Below are positions 34,721 through 42,085 of a stretch of 44,958 nucleotides of DNA, piece after piece (position 1 is the first letter of the stretch; each line of letters opens with the position of its first letter). This stretch comes from Bacteroidales bacterium (GTDB lineage: Bacteria > Bacteroidota > Bacteroidia > Bacteroidales > FEN-979). Where the stretch lies: NCBI GenBank assembly GCA_023231005.1, contig JALNWG010000025.1, positions 1 through 44,958 on the forward strand, read 5' to 3'. Made by a program: the position numbers and the translations under genes. A model generated the notes under the pieces. That model was not told the origin of the DNA and searched no databases. It worked only from the letters and a program-made list of their open reading frames with translations.

Positions 34721-35341
34721 ATGCTGTTAAAAGTTTATCCTGAAAATCCCGGAGAAAGGCAACTAAATATCATTGTGGATTGCCTTAAAAAAGGCGGGGT
34801 TATCATCTATCCTACTGATACTGTTTACGGGTTGGGATGTGATATTACCCAGATTCACGCAGTAGATCGGGTTGCTCAGATCAAGGGGATCAAGCGGGAA
34901 AAGGCGAATTTTTCTTTTATTTGCAGCAATCTGAGCCAGCTTTCCAGCTATTCAAAACCCATTCCTAATAACATATACAAATTGATGCGGCGGGCGCTTC
35001 CTGGTCCATTTACATTTATTCTGAATGCGAACAATGAAGTTCCACATTTTTTTCAAAGCAAGAAAAAAAGTGTAGGTATCCGTATTCCCGACAACCAGAT
35101 ACCCATTAAAATTGTGGAACTATTGGGAAATCCGATCATGACTACCTCTATTCATCACGACGATGAGGTCATCGATTATCAAACCGATCCCGAATTGATT
35201 TATGAGAAATTCAACAAGTTAGTCGACATTGTCATTGACGGAGGTCATGGAGGCAATGCTCCATCAACGGTTGTCGACTGTACCCGGGATGATATTGTGC
35301 TGGTCCGTCAGGGAAAAGGAATTTTGGAAGATTACTTATAA
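34721..35341 (+). CDS. tsaC: L-threonylcarbamoyladenylate synthase (Sua5/YrdC/TsaC family)
   Basis: 206 residues, single YrdC domain without the Sua5 extension. Motifs: GGVIIYPTDTVYGLGCDI, IKGIKREKANFSFICSN, RALPGPFTFIL, SVGIRIPDN and the C-terminal GNAPSTVVDCT. It makes threonylcarbamoyl-AMP for the t6A base at position 37 of ANN-decoding tRNAs. By coincidence or not, it lies directly before tRNA-Lys(UUU), one of the tRNAs modified by this pathway. Stands alone between the SRP RNA and the tRNA. Confidence 0.92.
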   Translation: MLLKVYPENPGERQLNIIVDCLKKGGVIIYPTDTVYGLGCDITQIHAVDRVAQIKGIKREKANFSFICSNLSQLSSYSKPIPNNIYKLMRRALPGPFTFILNANNEVPHFFQSKKKSVGIRIPDNQIPIKIVELLGNPIMTTSIHHDDEVIDYQTDPELIYEKFNKLVDIVIDGGHGGNAPSTVVDCTRDDIVLVRQGKGILEDYL

Positions 35342-35357
35342 GTTTTAAAATATTTAT

Positions 35358-35387
35358 TTTGAATTTGAAAGAAAACCTGTACTTTTG
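35358..35387 (+). promoter_or_regulatory. Promoter of tRNA-Lys
   Basis: TTTG at 35358-35361 and TACTTTTG at 35380-35387 are separated by 18 bp. This is the best complete -33/-7 pair in the window. Transcription would begin about 15-20 nt before the tRNA at 35410. Confidence 0.7.
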
Positions 35388-35409
35388 CACCCTCAATTTA
35401 CAATAAGTT

Positions 35410-35482
35410 GATTCGCTAGCTCAGTAGGTAGAGCATCGCCCTTTTAAGGCGGGGGTCCTGGGTTCGAATCCCAGGCGGATCA
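35410..35482 (+). tRNA. tRNA-Lys (anticodon UUU)
   Basis: The 73-nt cloverleaf has acceptor GATTCGC/GCGGATC (one G-U), D arm GCTC/GAGC, anticodon stem TCGCC/GGCGG with loop CTTTTAA, and T arm CTGGG-TTCGAAT-CCCAG. The discriminator base is A; CCA is not encoded. Its 3' end is the likely attachment site for the integrase that follows. An att duplicate was not found in the window, as expected if the other prophage end lies outside. Confidence 0.96.
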
Positions 35483-35491
35483 CTGGACAAA

Positions 35492-35512
35492 TGCAAAGTG
35501 CAAGGTGCAAAG
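35492..35512 (+). repeat. Heptamer tandem repeat, three copies
   Basis: TGCAAAG, TGCAAGG, TGCAAAG in direct array, 10 bp after the tRNA. The last two copies form the left arm of the hairpin at 35502-35539. Confidence 0.8.
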
Positions 35513-35539
35513 TGTGATTTAATTTACACTTTGCACCTT
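35502..35539 (+). terminator. Hairpin terminator behind tRNA-Lys
   Basis: A perfect 14-bp stem (AAGGTGCAAAGTGT with ACACTTTGCACCTT) has a 10-base AT-rich loop and is followed by TTCGTTTT. The short T-tract makes termination plausible but not certain. Confidence 0.6.
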
Positions 35540-35598
35540 TCGTTTTAGACTGTACCATGGACGTTTTTACATTTTCCGCGCTGATCTGCATTTTGAAT

Positions 35599-35697
35599 AA
35601 GGGTTGTTCAAGGGTTGTTCAATGCTTGTTCAATGGTTGTTCAGACGTTGTATAAGGAGTGTATAAGGAGTGTTCAATCGTTGTATAATGGTTGTTC
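35599..35697 (+). repeat. Nine in-phase 11-bp repeats upstream of the integrase (arm-site-like)
   Basis: The block divides without gaps into nine 11-mers: AAGGGTTGTTC (twice), AATGCTTGTTC, AATGGTTGTTC, AGACGTTGTAT, AAGGAGTGTAT, AAGGAGTGTTC, AATCGTTGTAT, AATGGTTGTTC. The core is AAnnGTTGTTC or -TAT. It ends 60 bp before the integrase ATG, between tRNA and integrase. The period of one helical turn puts all copies on one DNA face, as expected for cooperative binding of an integrase N-terminal domain or its regulator. Confidence 0.85.
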
Positions 35698-35757
35698 AAT
35701 GAAACAACAATCCTGGCTTGCGTGTCATTTTTCCCTCATGAGTACTATTTGAATATC

Positions 35758-36736
35758 ATGAGAAAGCGAAAAAATATACAGCCAACGATCCTTTATTTTA
35801 AAAATGCTGCCGGTGAGATCACTGAAGATTTTAAAGTCTTCACCGGTAGAAAGAAAGCTGAAGAGATTGTCAGGACTACGCTTCTCTCCTTTATCGAGAT
35901 ATTCCAGGATCGGTATAAGAACAAATTCACTTCATCTCATCTGAGACATTACAACGGATTAAAGATGCACCTGGAGGATTTCCAGAATAAAAAAGGCTTC
36001 CGGGTAGATTTTGATACCATCGGAAGGGATTTTTATCTCAAGTTCACTAATCACCTAAAAGAGAAAGGATTGAAGCCGAATACTATCAGTGCTCATATAA
36101 AAAGGGTCAAGCGTTTGATGAATGAAGCAATTGAGGACAAACTGACAACAAACCAGGAGCACCATAAGCGGGAATTCAAGATTATCAAGGAAGACGTGGA
36201 TGGATACTGTTTACCTGACAATAAATGAAATTCAGGCACTCTACGAGATGCAAATCGACAATCAAAGCAAAAGAAAGATCCGGGATATTTTTGTCTTAAA
36301 TTGTTTTACCGGCTTACGACATTCTGATTGGGATAAAGTTTCATTTGAGAACATCCACGAAAATAAACTTTACATCAAAACGCAAAAGACGAAAGAGCCT
36401 GTTATTATCCCGGTAAAACCTTTGGTGATGGAAATCCTTGGAAAGTATGGTTTGATTGACATACCGACTTTACAAAAGACCAATGAGGCATTACGCTGGA
36501 TCGGAGATTTAGCAGCCGACAAAAAGATTGCCAGTGGAAATCCTAAAAAATGGTTGGAAGTAAGGACACACACTGCTAGGAGGTCATTTGCCACAAACGC
36601 TTACCTGACTGGAATTCCAATGAGGGATATCATGGAAGTGACTGGTCACAGATCAACCGAATCATTCTTGAAATATATCCGGGTGACAAAGCTTGAAACA
36701 GCTGAGAAACTAAAGGATCATCCTTTCTTTAATTAG
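35758..36736 (+). pseudogene. Tyrosine recombinase (integrase) interrupted by a 4-bp duplication frameshift
   Basis: The 5' part, from ATG 35758 (MRKRKNIQPTILYF) to 36228, encodes the arm and SAM-like core-binding domains (for example LRHYNGLKMHLEDFQNKKGF). The 3' part, read from about 36200 in the next frame, encodes the whole catalytic domain: Arg in CFTGLRHSDW, Lys in TQKTKEPVI, HTAR, GHRSTES with His, and the nucleophile Tyr in FLKYI. TGGA is duplicated at 36197-36204. Removing one copy joins the frames as EDVDTVYLTINEI, the usual domain boundary. So the gene is freshly broken, or the duplication is a sequencing error, or two polypeptides are made. It follows tRNA-Lys and should have integrated the element there. 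Confidence 0.88.
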
Positions 36737-37765
36737 GGAACCCCCTAAAAAATCATACAAAGTATATTCTTTCTTTTCCTTCCAATTACAGATAAATCCA
36801 TTTATTTTGAAGGACTCATTGAAATTTGTGGCTATTCTGACCTTATTGTGAAAATAGTTATAGAAGCAAACATCTGCAATTAACTCCTTATCTATTTTAG
36901 TAATCACCACCTGATGTGAATCTTCGGGGAAGATCCTTTGAATGGAAGATTTGTAGTTTGGTAAGATGTCAACGAAAATATTTTCACCCCCTTCAACCAA
37001 CCATTTTTTTATAGGATCAAACATTTCATTTGAGACATATGTCTTCCCTGCGATATATGCGAGACAATTGAATGCTATCTTAGCACAACTCCTATAATAC
37101 CCCTCATTTAGTTCTGCACTCTGATGTGTAGTGACCTTGAAAGAAGCAGAATCAGAAAAAGAAGTTCTGTTTTCAATTGTATTGGCGACTATAGTTAGGG
37201 CTTTTGCAGTAAACGGATTGGACTTTCCATCATGGCTTGCAATAAAACAATCAAAATTTTGCTCGATACCAGTTTTTATCCCAAGTAAAAAACTATCAGA
37301 GTCTAAGCGAGAAAACTTCATCAATCGAATTCTTAAGGATTCGAAATGACATAGTTGATTTTTAAATTCTTGAAGTTCAATATCTGTCGTTGCTTTATCC
37401 ATTTCTACTCGAACTTCACCTGTTTTTCTATTTAGAAAGATATGTGGTATCTCAAAAGGCTTTCCCATTTTGATAAATCCTAATGAGAGAAGTCCCGTTT
37501 CTGGGTACTGGCTAAAAACATTAACTCGGGATTTGGTTGCTTTCTTAGGATCAAAACTTCCTCTTTTACCAGGTCCTAGTAGTTGTCTAGGAAGAGACAA
37601 TATTGAAGACCTCAGTAATACTTTCTCGTACTTTGAACTCATATTGTTAAACTCCCGACTGACATAATCAGACGGCAATTTTATTTTCCCACCTAATCCT
37701 GCAGGAATAATATGATCTGGACTGTCATAGTGCAACCCTTCGATTTCACCAAGATAAATGCACAT
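36710..37765 (-). CDS. HNH-endonuclease-like cargo protein
   Basis: 351 residues from ATG 37765 (an in-frame TTG at 37792 is less likely because MCIYLGE matches the usual HNH_5-type opening CIYCGE). DHIIPAGLGG with His18 and the later FNN (Asn40) fit an HNH beta-beta-alpha motif. The zinc-ribbon cysteines are lost: CIYL replaces CIYC, and SREFNN replaces the C..CNN element. So it may be a divergent or inactive HNH nuclease. The remaining 270 residues are unrecognised. It lies 46 bp after the PD-(D/E)xK gene on the same strand and overlaps the integrase 3' end by 27 bp. AT-rich compared with the phage genes. Role in phage defence is inference from pairing and location. Confidence 0.6.
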   Translation of the reverse strand: MCIYLGEIEGLHYDSPDHIIPAGLGGKIKLPSDYVSREFNNMSSKYEKVLLRSSILSLPRQLLGPGKRGSFDPKKATKSRVNVFSQYPETGLLSLGFIKMGKPFEIPHIFLNRKTGEVRVEMDKATTDIELQEFKNQLCHFESLRIRLMKFSRLDSDSFLLGIKTGIEQNFDCFIASHDGKSNPFTAKALTIVANTIENRTSFSDSASFKVTTHQSAELNEGYYRSCAKIAFNCLAYIAGKTYVSNEMFDPIKKWLVEGGENIFVDILPNYKSSIQRIFPEDSHQVVITKIDKELIADVCFYNYFHNKVRIATNFNESFKINGFICNWKEKKEYTLYDFLGGSLIKERMIL

Positions 37766-37811
37766 TACAAGTCGAATGAATAATTGACACAATAAATATA
37801 ATTTAGTACAA

Positions 37812-39722
37812 TCACACTCTTTTTTTCTTTGGTTTTATTACTCCTGGCATTCCAACACCTGTTCTAGTATAATATTTATCAAAGTCATCTTTATATGAAT
37901 GGATTAAGATTATTTCATTATCTTTTTCTTTGGGAAGAGGAAATAGGTTTTCAAAGAAATATCCGAGTATATCAATCTCATCATGAAACTCAATATCACT
38001 TCTTTCATATAGTCCCAACCTGTTTTGAAGATATTCTTTGAAATCCGCTTCACCATCAATCATGTCAGCAAAAATCATCAGGTCGTAAAGAGAAACGATC
38101 CAAGTCCATTTGTAAGTATCACTTAGAACACCAGATTCAATCAGATATTTAAGATTTACTGATACGGTTGCAAGGTGTTCGTATGTAACTGATATTTTGA
38201 TAATCTGGTAATCTTTACTCTTATCAATAATCAAGGTTTTTCCTTGATTATTATCCGTATATCTAAATACTGGGACGGCTGTATCTTTTATGAATTTTTC
38301 TACACGAAAACACTGATATGAACCTTCATTCACAGTTTCTTTAAGTCGATCCTTTAATCCTAGAAGTGCTCCTCTACGATGTTTCTTATTCAATTCTCCT
38401 GCTTTAACTTCAATGATATAAAGCGTATCTGTACCAATTCCTAAAATGTCAAGTTCAGGCTCTTTTGGAATTCCATCTTCAATAATGTTGTATTTTAATG
38501 AATGATAGAACTGTACTGTCGGCAAGAACCTTGAAAATAATTCCTTTGTTTTCAATTCAATGAAATTATCCCTGGACGTGGGACTCGTATTACCCTTGAA
38601 GCGTTGTTCATAATATACGGCGTCTGCTGATTGTAAGAGATTTGCCGTGATGTCAAAAAGATTCCGAAAAGCAAGATTAATTGAGAAACAATAGTACCTG
38701 TCTTTTACCTTTATCAATGGCTTTGTTTTTATTACAGAATCTCCTAAAGGAAATCCTCCAAACTTGCCTTGAAGAAAAGCTGAATTATCGCCGAACTGAT
38801 GCGATAAAAGATCAAAGATCTTCCGTTGCTTATCATTTTCAGGAATTACCCAAAATAATCTATTATATTCTTCAATGTTATCAAATGCTATTGCCGTTGG
38901 AGTATGCCTATTTTCTTCCGAATATAAATCTTCATTTCCTTCTCTAATTCCAAACATAGTTCTGAACTTCATTTCTGTCTTTTTCAACTCATCGGGTTCA
39001 TTTTCTATGATCTTTATTTCATCAGGTCTAAAGATTCTATCATAAGCTAAGGAAGCTCCAAAAGGATTCCCAATTTTAGATGAGACCAATACATCAAATC
39101 TTTGAATGGTTTCATAAATATCAGTTGAAGAGACCCCATAATACTGTATTAAAAAACCATCATGTGGTGCAAAAGTTTCTTTGAAGACTTCTGCAATATG
39201 TGTGTGATAGCCGTCACCACGCACATGCAGAGCATCTTCCATCACTCGTAATTTAAGCCAATGATCAAATTCCGTTTCGCCAGAGGGGTTCTCAGCTGAC
39301 ATTTCATAAAAGCCAACATTAAATTTTATTTTAGAAAGTTGTTCTCTTATTTCATCAATGTTACTTTGTGACGGGATAATATCTGAATTTGCGTTTGTAC
39401 CTGCAGATGCAATATTCATTGCATATTCAAGAAGAACTTCAATTTCATCGTCGATGACAATTTTCTCGTCCTCAGCTTGTTCCTTATCTGGACCATGATA
39501 AGTTTCAATAAATTGATTGAAAAAATTTGGAGATGCTTGGAGTAATCTTGCCCCTAGCCCACCCAAAATATAAATTTTATCATATCGGTTAATAAGATCT
39601 ACGGCAATTTTGATTTCATCTTTGATCCAATTAAAATACCTCTCCCTATCAGCTCTTGCCTGCTCATAGGCAAAACGCCACTGTTTTTTTAATTCTTCGT
39701 CAAAGTAGATTGGTTCACTCAT
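37812..39722 (-). CDS. Large cargo protein with PD-(D/E)xK nuclease-like domain
   Basis: 636 residues, soluble. At about 385-480 lies a restriction-endonuclease-like core: helix Glu394 (FIELKTKELF), Asp425 (EPELDILGI), then Glu438-x-Lys440 in LYIIEVKAGELN, with HRRGALLGLKDRL as the following helix. The N-terminal 380 residues are unassigned; they include a possible nucleotide-like loop YILGGLGARLLQ at 51-62 that is not a Walker motif. The C-terminus is basic (PKKKRV). Active-site residues are intact, so DNA or RNA cleavage is plausible. It is the first gene of a likely two-gene unit with the HNH-like gene (46 bp downstream). No known system name is assigned. Confidence 0.6.
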   Translation of the reverse strand: MSEPIYFDEELKKQWRFAYEQARADRERYFNWIKDEIKIAVDLINRYDKIYILGGLGARLLQASPNFFNQFIETYHGPDKEQAEDEKIVIDDEIEVLLEYAMNIASAGTNANSDIIPSQSNIDEIREQLSKIKFNVGFYEMSAENPSGETEFDHWLKLRVMEDALHVRGDGYHTHIAEVFKETFAPHDGFLIQYYGVSSTDIYETIQRFDVLVSSKIGNPFGASLAYDRIFRPDEIKIIENEPDELKKTEMKFRTMFGIREGNEDLYSEENRHTPTAIAFDNIEEYNRLFWVIPENDKQRKIFDLLSHQFGDNSAFLQGKFGGFPLGDSVIKTKPLIKVKDRYYCFSINLAFRNLFDITANLLQSADAVYYEQRFKGNTSPTSRDNFIELKTKELFSRFLPTVQFYHSLKYNIIEDGIPKEPELDILGIGTDTLYIIEVKAGELNKKHRRGALLGLKDRLKETVNEGSYQCFRVEKFIKDTAVPVFRYTDNNQGKTLIIDKSKDYQIIKISVTYEHLATVSVNLKYLIESGVLSDTYKWTWIVSLYDLMIFADMIDGEADFKEYLQNRLGLYERSDIEFHDEIDILGYFFENLFPLPKEKDNEIILIHSYKDDFDKYYTRTGVGMPGVIKPKKKRV

Positions 39723-39920
39723 TTTCGCAATTATTAATAGCTCGATAATGTGGTAGGATTATTGGAAACAGCCGGTAAAATACAGGTTTACAATGACAAA
39801 GACATCTTTATATTTGACTTAAGATCAATTGTTTATAAACCGTTTCCATCATGCTTAACCAACAAACTCCGCAATGTATGGCCAATGGCTCATCATAGAT
39901 ATTGAAGTCTCATCTACTTC

Positions 39921-40271
39921 TTAACATTCATCCTCATTTGGTATTTCATTTCCATCAATATCGCCAGTTAAGTATTCTTCTAACTTCTTTCGGAAAGAAT
40001 ATTTTAATGGAAGGCCATTCAATATCGAATTTATTAATGATGGTGGAACAACTAACCAGGTTGGATAAGCACTTGAGAAAGGATTTCCACCACCTCCCCA
40101 AAACCACCTAATACCTAATCGCGGTTCCTCATCCCAATCCATGGCAACAATTGCCCATCTTTCTTTAATATTTTTAAATACCACCTTATAAGGTCCACCG
40201 ACTGATGTTACAGGTGAATTGATTTTTAGTATTTCATTGTCGTCATCTAAATTGAAGTTTATTCCGCCCAT
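39921..40271 (-). CDS. Unknown 116-residue protein
   Basis: No family recognised. It is acidic at both ends, with the middle ERWAIVAMDWDEEPRLGIRW and a Gly-rich turn WFWGGGGNPF before an amphipathic part (WLVVPPSLINSILNGLPL). The C-terminal tail is EDEC. No signal peptide or membrane helix is seen. It lies 198 bp upstream of the 636-aa gene on the same strand, so it could be its small partner, regulator or an unrelated moron. Start ATG 40271 is the only good one. Confidence 0.55.
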   Translation of the reverse strand: MGGINFNLDDDNEILKINSPVTSVGGPYKVVFKNIKERWAIVAMDWDEEPRLGIRWFWGGGGNPFSSAYPTWLVVPPSLINSILNGLPLKYSFRKKLEEYLTGDIDGNEIPNEDEC

Positions 40272-40404
40272 GTTGTTTTGTTTTAATTGTTATTTTTTTT
40301 TAAAACGCAATTTAAATCCCTCTAAAGAAAAGTAAAATTAGGAAAAATTTGGAAACTCCAGGAATACAGCCTGATTAGTAAAATCTGACAGGAAATACCC
40401 CGAA

Positions 40405-40540
40405 TCACCTGGTAATACAGGTGATCGGTATTGTCAAAAGCCCGAGGATCTCAACTTCGATGGAGCCTCCAGGGAATTCGGTAGATCCTGGTTCACCATC
40501 TTTGGGGATTAATTCACCTATATCTTTAATGATAATCATG
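40405..40540 (-). pseudogene. C-terminal remnant of a phage fibre-like gene
   Basis: Read on the minus strand, the frame ends IEVEILGLLTIPITCITR and stops at 40405. The last 15 residues match those of the intact gene ending at 41461 (DVLGIITVVLSCLTI) position by position with conservative changes, and both are preceded by a Gly/Pro/Glu-rich linker. The 5' part is missing: homology stops near 40540, where the integrase remnant begins on the other strand. A 58-codon frame continues to 40581 by chance across the junction. Confidence 0.55.
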
Positions 40541-40773
40541 GGCAGATTGCCAAAGACAAGAAAATTGGTAACGGGAATCATAGGGCGTGGCTAGAGATTA
40601 AAACTCACAGTGCACGTCGGTCATTTGCGACAAACGCTTACCTGACTGGAATTACAATGAGGGATATCATGCAAGTGACTGGTCATAGGTCAACCGAATC
40701 ATTTCTGAAATACATTAGGGTCACTAAACTGGAAACAGCAGAGAAATTAAAGGATCACCCCTTCTTTAATTAA
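40540..40773 (+). pseudogene. C-terminal remnant of a second tyrosine recombinase
   Basis: The frame reads IAKDKKIGNG, then KTHSARRSFATNAYLTG, GHRSTESFLKYIRVTKLETA and ends KDHPFFN. It is about 85% identical in protein to the end of the integrase at 36200-36736 and retains HxxR, His and Tyr, but lacks the catalytic Arg I, Lys and the whole DNA-binding half. A stop lies just upstream (near 40508). It forms an imperfect direct repeat with 36566-36736. Confidence 0.85.
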
Positions 40774-40825
40774 CTATGATTGAGGAATTCTATTTATGAT
40801 ATGATGGAGCAATAATTTGGTGGGA

Positions 40826-41362
40826 TCAAGCATTTCCATCAACATTGAAAAGGTCAAGAGGACCCGAATCTTCAATCTTTTTGATATTTTCCTTCATTTT
40901 TTCAAATTCTTCGTCACTTAAATCTTGTTGAACCTCATCATGATTTTCCTCATGAGGATTATCTTCATAATCATAATTTGTTTGGAATGGATTAAAATAC
41001 CAATCCTTATCCATGATACCTTTTCTTATACAACTTTGGACCAAACGAGCGCCTTCTGTTGATAAATATCTGATATCACCTGGATCATTTTCATGTTCGG
41101 ATTTGTCTGCGCTTGAAGCATATACTCTTCCGTGTGCTTCAACTATTTTTTCTACAACTTGTGATCCATAGCCCCTTCCTTGAAATGCTTCTTCAGTTGA
41201 AGCACTGTTAATCCAAACATCCCCCTCATCATCATCATAAAGTTCAATAGTAGTCACAATTTTACCACCTAGTTCCCCAACCCAAGTTGAAGGATCTTTT
41301 TCATATACCTTTAAAGAACACATAGTTAATAACCTATTAATAATACGTTTAATCAAGTTCAT
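40826..41362 (-). CDS. GNAT-fold N-acetyltransferase-like cargo protein
   Basis: 178 residues. A short GNAT core is visible: beta strand DVWINSASTEEAF, then the acetyl-CoA-binding QGRGYGSQVVEKI (61-73). The usual C-terminal beta strands are replaced by YASSADKSEHENDPGDIRYL and a very acidic tail (EENHDEVQQDLSDEEFEKMK). Substrate unknown; modification of a small molecule or protein are equally open. It lies between the second integrase remnant and the intact fibre-like gene, the same slot that holds the nuclease genes in the left unit. Own promoter possible: TAATTTTG on the minus strand at 41379-41386. Confidence 0.65.
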   Translation of the reverse strand: MNLIKRIINRLLTMCSLKVYEKDPSTWVGELGGKIVTTIELYDDDEGDVWINSASTEEAFQGRGYGSQVVEKIVEAHGRVYASSADKSEHENDPGDIRYLSTEGARLVQSCIRKGIMDKDWYFNPFQTNYDYEDNPHEENHDEVQQDLSDEEFEKMKENIKKIEDSGPLDLFNVDGNA

Positions 41363-41460
41363 TCCACAATTAATTATACAAAATTAAGAAAATGAACAAA
41401 TTAAATAGATATCATGAAGAGTATTTTATATTAGTTCTGGGTCACCATTCATTCTACAAA

Positions 41461-42063
41461 TCAAATAGTCAAGCAAGATAGAACAACTGTTATAATTCCC
41501 AATACATCGCCATCCCCTGCAGGCGGTTCAGTTCCTGTGCCCCCGGTACCCGTTGTCTCGCCTTCAATAGGTGTGCCGGTATCTCCTGATCCGGAAGCAA
41601 TGCTAAGATAAAGCCAGTCATCCTTTTTTAGCCAGGCATGATCGATGGTTGTATATTCATTGCCGTCATTTGTTGCCAGCATCGGATGGTCGGTGATATT
41701 GTTCCCGGCCAAATTTACATTTTGCCGAATATCAATATTGAAATAAACATTATTGATCGTACTAAAATGAGCATCGACCCTGACTGCCAGAAGGTCTTCA
41801 TATAATCGGATAATGATTGCTCCCGACCGGGAGGAAGGATTGAGGATTGTTGTTATAAACTGTTTTACCTCACTTCCTCCCCCACCGGAAGAGCTTCCCC
41901 ACGGAATCCAATAATTTCCATCCCAGAGATAAGCCAGGTGTTTCCCATCATCGTAATATATTTGTCCTTCAATGGGAAAATCAGGCCTTGAAGATAATCT
42001 GTGCAAGACAGCATTTAGAAGCTGGTTCTGCTGTATGTCAAGGTTGGACTTAAAGGATGGCAT
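41461..42063 (-). CDS. Phage fibre-like structural protein
   Basis: 200 residues. The N-terminus (SNLDIQQNQLLNAVLHRLSS, then GQIYYDDGKHLAYLWDGNYW) is a diverged copy of that of the next gene (LDLNKNELQNAVIQNLATAP, GQKYFDTTDNIEKYWNGTVW), a module common in phage fibre and head-decoration genes. A Gly/Ser linker, a beta-rich middle and a Gly/Thr/Pro linker lead to the hydrophobic tail DVLGIITVVLSCLTI. 22 bp after the 363-aa gene on the same strand, last of the tail block. Confidence 0.65.
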   Translation of the reverse strand: MPSFKSNLDIQQNQLLNAVLHRLSSRPDFPIEGQIYYDDGKHLAYLWDGNYWIPWGSSSGGGGSEVKQFITTILNPSSRSGAIIIRLYEDLLAVRVDAHFSTINNVYFNIDIRQNVNLAGNNITDHPMLATNDGNEYTTIDHAWLKKDDWLYLSIASGSGDTGTPIEGETTGTGGTGTEPPAGDGDVLGIITVVLSCLTI

Positions 42064-42085
42064 AAATATTCAATATAGTTCAGGA

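Larger units (their letters stand above)
40272..40825. other. Gene-poor 554-bp junction region
   Basis: An AT-rich leader (40272-40404) lies before the 116-aa gene. Then come the fibre remnant (40405-40540, minus), the integrase remnant (40540-40773, plus) and a short spacer before the GNAT stop at 40826. No intact gene is seen. The meeting point near 40540 is the probable deletion junction between two prophages. Confidence 0.6.

Noticed and set aside
35410..35482. Duplicate of the tRNA-Lys 3' end marking the right attachment site
   Set aside because: I found no second copy of the T-arm/acceptor sequence to the right; the other end is probably outside the window.
35599..35697. Possible CRISPR array
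   Set aside because: Repeats are 11 bp with no spacers between them and no cas genes nearby; gapless iterons fit better.
35692..35757. Longer integrase N-terminus from TTG 35692
   Set aside because: The extra codons overlap the last 11-bp repeat and carry no family-like sequence; ATG 35758 gives the usual MRKRKN-type opening.
36710..37765. Colicin-type toxin/immunity pair or classical restriction system
   Set aside because: No toxin delivery domain, no adjacent immunity-like gene, no methylase or helicase; evidence supports only nuclease-like folds.
40405..40581. 58-codon minus-strand ORF as an independent small gene
   Set aside because: Its first 13 codons lie on the opposite strand of clear integrase homology and its end is the fibre-gene tail; it is a chance fusion at the junction.
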